Assembly (NCBI GenBank): GCA_002844335.1 | Contig: CP019154.1 | Location: 248,001-312,000, forward strand | Reading direction: 5' to 3' | Origin: Haloarcula taiwanensis | Lineage (GTDB): Archaea > Halobacteriota > Halobacteria > Halobacteriales > Haloarculaceae | DNA length: 64,000 nucleotides | Shown here: positions 62,183-64,000 of the stretch, piece after piece | How the letters are laid out: each line of letters opens with the position of its first letter | Numbering within the stretch: position 1 is the stretch's first letter | Made by a program: the position numbers and the translations under genes | Notes under the pieces: generated by a model | Database searches by the model: none | The model's input: the letters and a program-made list of their open reading frames with translations, nothing else | Told to the model about the DNA's origin: nothing

Positions 62183-63354
62183 CAGCGGACGACGCGGGTG
62201 GGAACCGAATTGTCGACTACGAACTGTTCGAGGTCCCGCCCCGCTGGCTGTTCCTGCGGCTGGAGACGGCCGACGGAACCGTCGGCTGGGGTGAACCAGT
62301 CGTCGAGGGCCGGGCACATACGGTACGCGCCGCCGTCGAGGAACTCCTCGACAGCTATCTCGTCGGCGAAAATCCCGAGACAATTCAGGACCACTGGCAG
62401 GCGATGTACCGCGGCGGCTTCTACCGCGGCGGCCCGGTCCTGATGTCCGCTATTGCCGGCATCGACCAGGCGCTGTGGGACATCAAGGGCAAGCAACTCG
62501 ACACACCGGTCCACCAGCTGCTTGGCGGGCAGGCCCGCGACCGGATTCGGGTGTACCAGTGGATCGGCGGCGACGAGCCCTCGGACGTGGCCGACGCCGC
62601 CCGCGAGCAGGTCGAGGCAGGGTTCACGGCGCTGAAAATGAACGCCACGCCCGAAATCGAACGGGTCGACACTCCGGCGACGGTCGAGGCCGCCGCGACC
62701 CGGCTCCGGGAGGTCCGCGAGGCCGTCGGCCCCGAGGTCGACATCGGCGTCGACTTCCACGGCCGCGTGACGAAGCCGATGGTCAAGCGGTTGGCCTCGG
62801 CGATGGAACCGTACGACCCGATGTTCATCGAGGAACCGGTCCTGCCAGAGCACAACGACGCGCTGCCGGCGCTTGCCGCCCACACTGACATCCCCATCGC
62901 CACGGGCGAGCGGATGTACTCGCGGTGGGACTACAAGGAGGTGTTCGAGGACGGTGCCGTCGACGTGATTCAGCCCGACCTCTCACACGCCGGCGGCATC
63001 ACCGAGGTGTACAAGATAGCCGCGATGGCCGAGGCCTACGACGTGGCGATGGCTCCACACTGCCCGCTCGGTCCGGTCGCGCTGGCGTCCTGTGTGCAGG
63101 TCGACGCCTGCTCGCCCAACGCGCTCATTCAGGAACAGAGCATCGACATCCACTACAACGAGGCCGCCGACGTGCTGGACTACCTCGCAGACCCGTCGGT
63201 GTTCGACTACGAGGACGGCTTCGTCACTGTGCCCACTGACCCCGGCTTGGGCATCGAAATCGACGAGGCGTTCCTCCGGGAACAGTCCCAGCAGGAGGTC
63301 GACTGGCACAACCCCGTCTGGCGACACGACGACGGCAGCGTCGCCGAGTGGTAG
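62179..63354 (+). CDS. dgoD: D-galactonate dehydratase DgoD
   Basis: A 391-residue enolase-superfamily enzyme converting D-galactonate to 2-keto-3-deoxygalactonate. It closely follows the bacterial DgoD sequence I remember: PPRWLFLRLETADGTVGWGE, MYRGGFYRGGPVLMSAIAGI, the metal/catalytic region VDFHGRVTKPM (Asp192, His194), FIEEPVLPEHN, ATGERMYSRWD, and catalytic His in MAPHCPLGPVALA. It also shares the terminal DWHNPVWRHDDGSVAEW-type ending. Unlike the dehydratase at 27731, it belongs to the galactonate subgroup. The high similarity to bacterial enzymes suggests transfer. A galactose dehydrogenase gene is not in the window. Confidence 0.9.
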   Translation: MTADDAGGNRIVDYELFEVPPRWLFLRLETADGTVGWGEPVVEGRAHTVRAAVEELLDSYLVGENPETIQDHWQAMYRGGFYRGGPVLMSAIAGIDQALWDIKGKQLDTPVHQLLGGQARDRIRVYQWIGGDEPSDVADAAREQVEAGFTALKMNATPEIERVDTPATVEAAATRLREVREAVGPEVDIGVDFHGRVTKPMVKRLASAMEPYDPMFIEEPVLPEHNDALPALAAHTDIPIATGERMYSRWDYKEVFEDGAVDVIQPDLSHAGGITEVYKIAAMAEAYDVAMAPHCPLGPVALASCVQVDACSPNALIQEQSIDIHYNEAADVLDYLADPSVFDYEDGFVTVPTDPGLGIEIDEAFLREQSQQEVDWHNPVWRHDDGSVAEW

Positions 63355-63461
63355 GCCGGCGGCGATTCCACCGCCATGCTCCCTCGCCAGTGACTGTGTG
63401 GGACACAGCACGGAACGCACTAAAGGAAAGGGCTCATATCCCGCGCCCGACACGTATCTGT

Positions 63462-64000
63462 ATGGCCTCCTCAACGTCGTGGAAGCGCGATTTCGCGAGC
63501 GGCCTTATTATCCTGTTACCGCTGCTGGTGACGGTGTACGTTATCATCTATCTCTACTCTATCCTCGCGTCCGCGGCGGTTATCCCGGCGATTGACGCCG
63601 AACTGCTAGCGGCGCTCGGGCTCCCCTCGGGAACGTCGTCTGTCGAACTCGCTCGGGTGTTTACGACGCTGATTATCTTCATCCTCATCGTGTTCTCCAT
63701 CGGGTACCTGATGCGGACGGCCTTCGGCGACATCGTCGAACGGGCCATCGACGACGCAATGAATCACGTCCCCGGACTCCGGGTGGTGTACAACGCTTCG
63801 AAGATGGCGGTCGAGACGGCTGTCGGGGGAACCGAAGACCTTCAGGCGCCGGTGAAACTCGAAGTGTGGGACGGGATGCGGATGACGGCGTTCAAAACGG
63901 GACAGACCACCGATGACGGCCGCGAGGTGCTTTTCCTGCCGACCGCACCGAACATCACGACCGGCTACGTCGTCGAGGTCGAACCACACCGCTACGAAGA
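63462..64000 (+). CDS. DUF502 membrane protein (3' end outside window)
   Basis: 179 visible residues starting MASSTSWKRDFASGLIILLP. Two transmembrane helices (about 14-36 and 62-84) are followed by a DUF502-type cytoplasmic domain (PGLRVVYNASKMAVETAVGG, VLFLPTAPNITTGYVVEVE). The gene runs off the window. A TATA-like CATAT centred about 26 nt upstream supports the start. Function unknown. Confidence 0.85.
   Translation, partial: MASSTSWKRDFASGLIILLPLLVTVYVIIYLYSILASAAVIPAIDAELLAALGLPSGTSSVELARVFTTLIIFILIVFSIGYLMRTAFGDIVERAIDDAMNHVPGLRVVYNASKMAVETAVGGTEDLQAPVKLEVWDGMRMTAFKTGQTTDDGREVLFLPTAPNITTGYVVEVEPHRYE

Overview
The window looks like chromosomal DNA of an extremely halophilic archaeon, most likely Haloarcula or a close relative. 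It is GC-rich with strongly acidic proteins. Many genes have a TATA-like box centred about 27 nt upstream of the start codon, as in leaderless haloarchaeal transcripts. Several genes are typical of haloarchaea: a HalOD1 protein, a TrmB-family regulator, a PGF-CTERM protein, Tat substrates and a bacterial-type LigA. The xylonate dehydratase / MBL protein / Gfo6 xylose dehydrogenase / semialdehyde dehydrogenase order is the one I remember for Haloarcula marismortui; this is from memory and was not checked. I see no rRNA, tRNA, CRISPR array or intact insertion sequence.

Region 1 (1-18.6 kb) is a cobalamin locus. It starts inside cbiG, passes an SDR gene, then runs cbiH1-cbiH2-ferredoxin-LAGLIDADG-fold protein-cbiX(2Fe-2S)-DUF3209-beta-propeller as a tightly overlapping operon. 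A coiled-coil membrane protein and the cobalt transporter cbtBA follow. A divergent pair, chlID and cobN-cbiC-cbiE, comes next, and then a second, short cbiX. The locus therefore carries early-insertion (CbiX) and CobN-type chelatases side by side. A TTGT-N6/7-(A)CAA-like element recurs at the cbiH1, cbtB and cobN/chlID promoters and may be a shared operator.

Region 2 (18.6-26.4 kb) holds a KhtTU-like cation/proton antiporter, a quinone oxidoreductase-like MDR enzyme, an AT-rich gap, a XapX protein, and a CehA-like PHP-domain surface protein co-oriented with a His-rich Tat lipoprotein.

Region 3 (26.7-36.3 kb) is pentose catabolism: nucleoside hydrolase, xylonate dehydratase, an UlaG-like MBL enzyme (candidate xylonolactonase), Gfo6-type xylose dehydrogenase, 2-oxoglutarate semialdehyde dehydrogenase and an FAH-family protein (candidate 2-keto-3-deoxyxylonate dehydratase). 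An M48 protease lies among them. Two gene-poor stretches (30.99-31.63 and 33.08-34.35 kb) interrupt it; the second carries a small zinc-finger ORF that may be decayed.

Region 4 (36.4-48 kb) is housekeeping and regulatory: uvrC, two membrane proteins, a 52-codon leaderless ORF, a class V aminotransferase, a HalOD1 protein, ligA, a zinc-finger/DUF7504-like protein, an ABC-2 exporter and a Tat-exported beta-helix protein.

Region 5 (48.2-57.4 kb) is the transglutaminase / DUF58 / MoxR locus with accessory membrane proteins. MoxR is separated and inverted by an SMR transporter and a TrmB-family regulator. Region 6 (57.5-64 kb) holds metY-metX, a rubredoxin-like protein, panE, dgoD (D-galactonate dehydratase) and a truncated DUF502 membrane protein.
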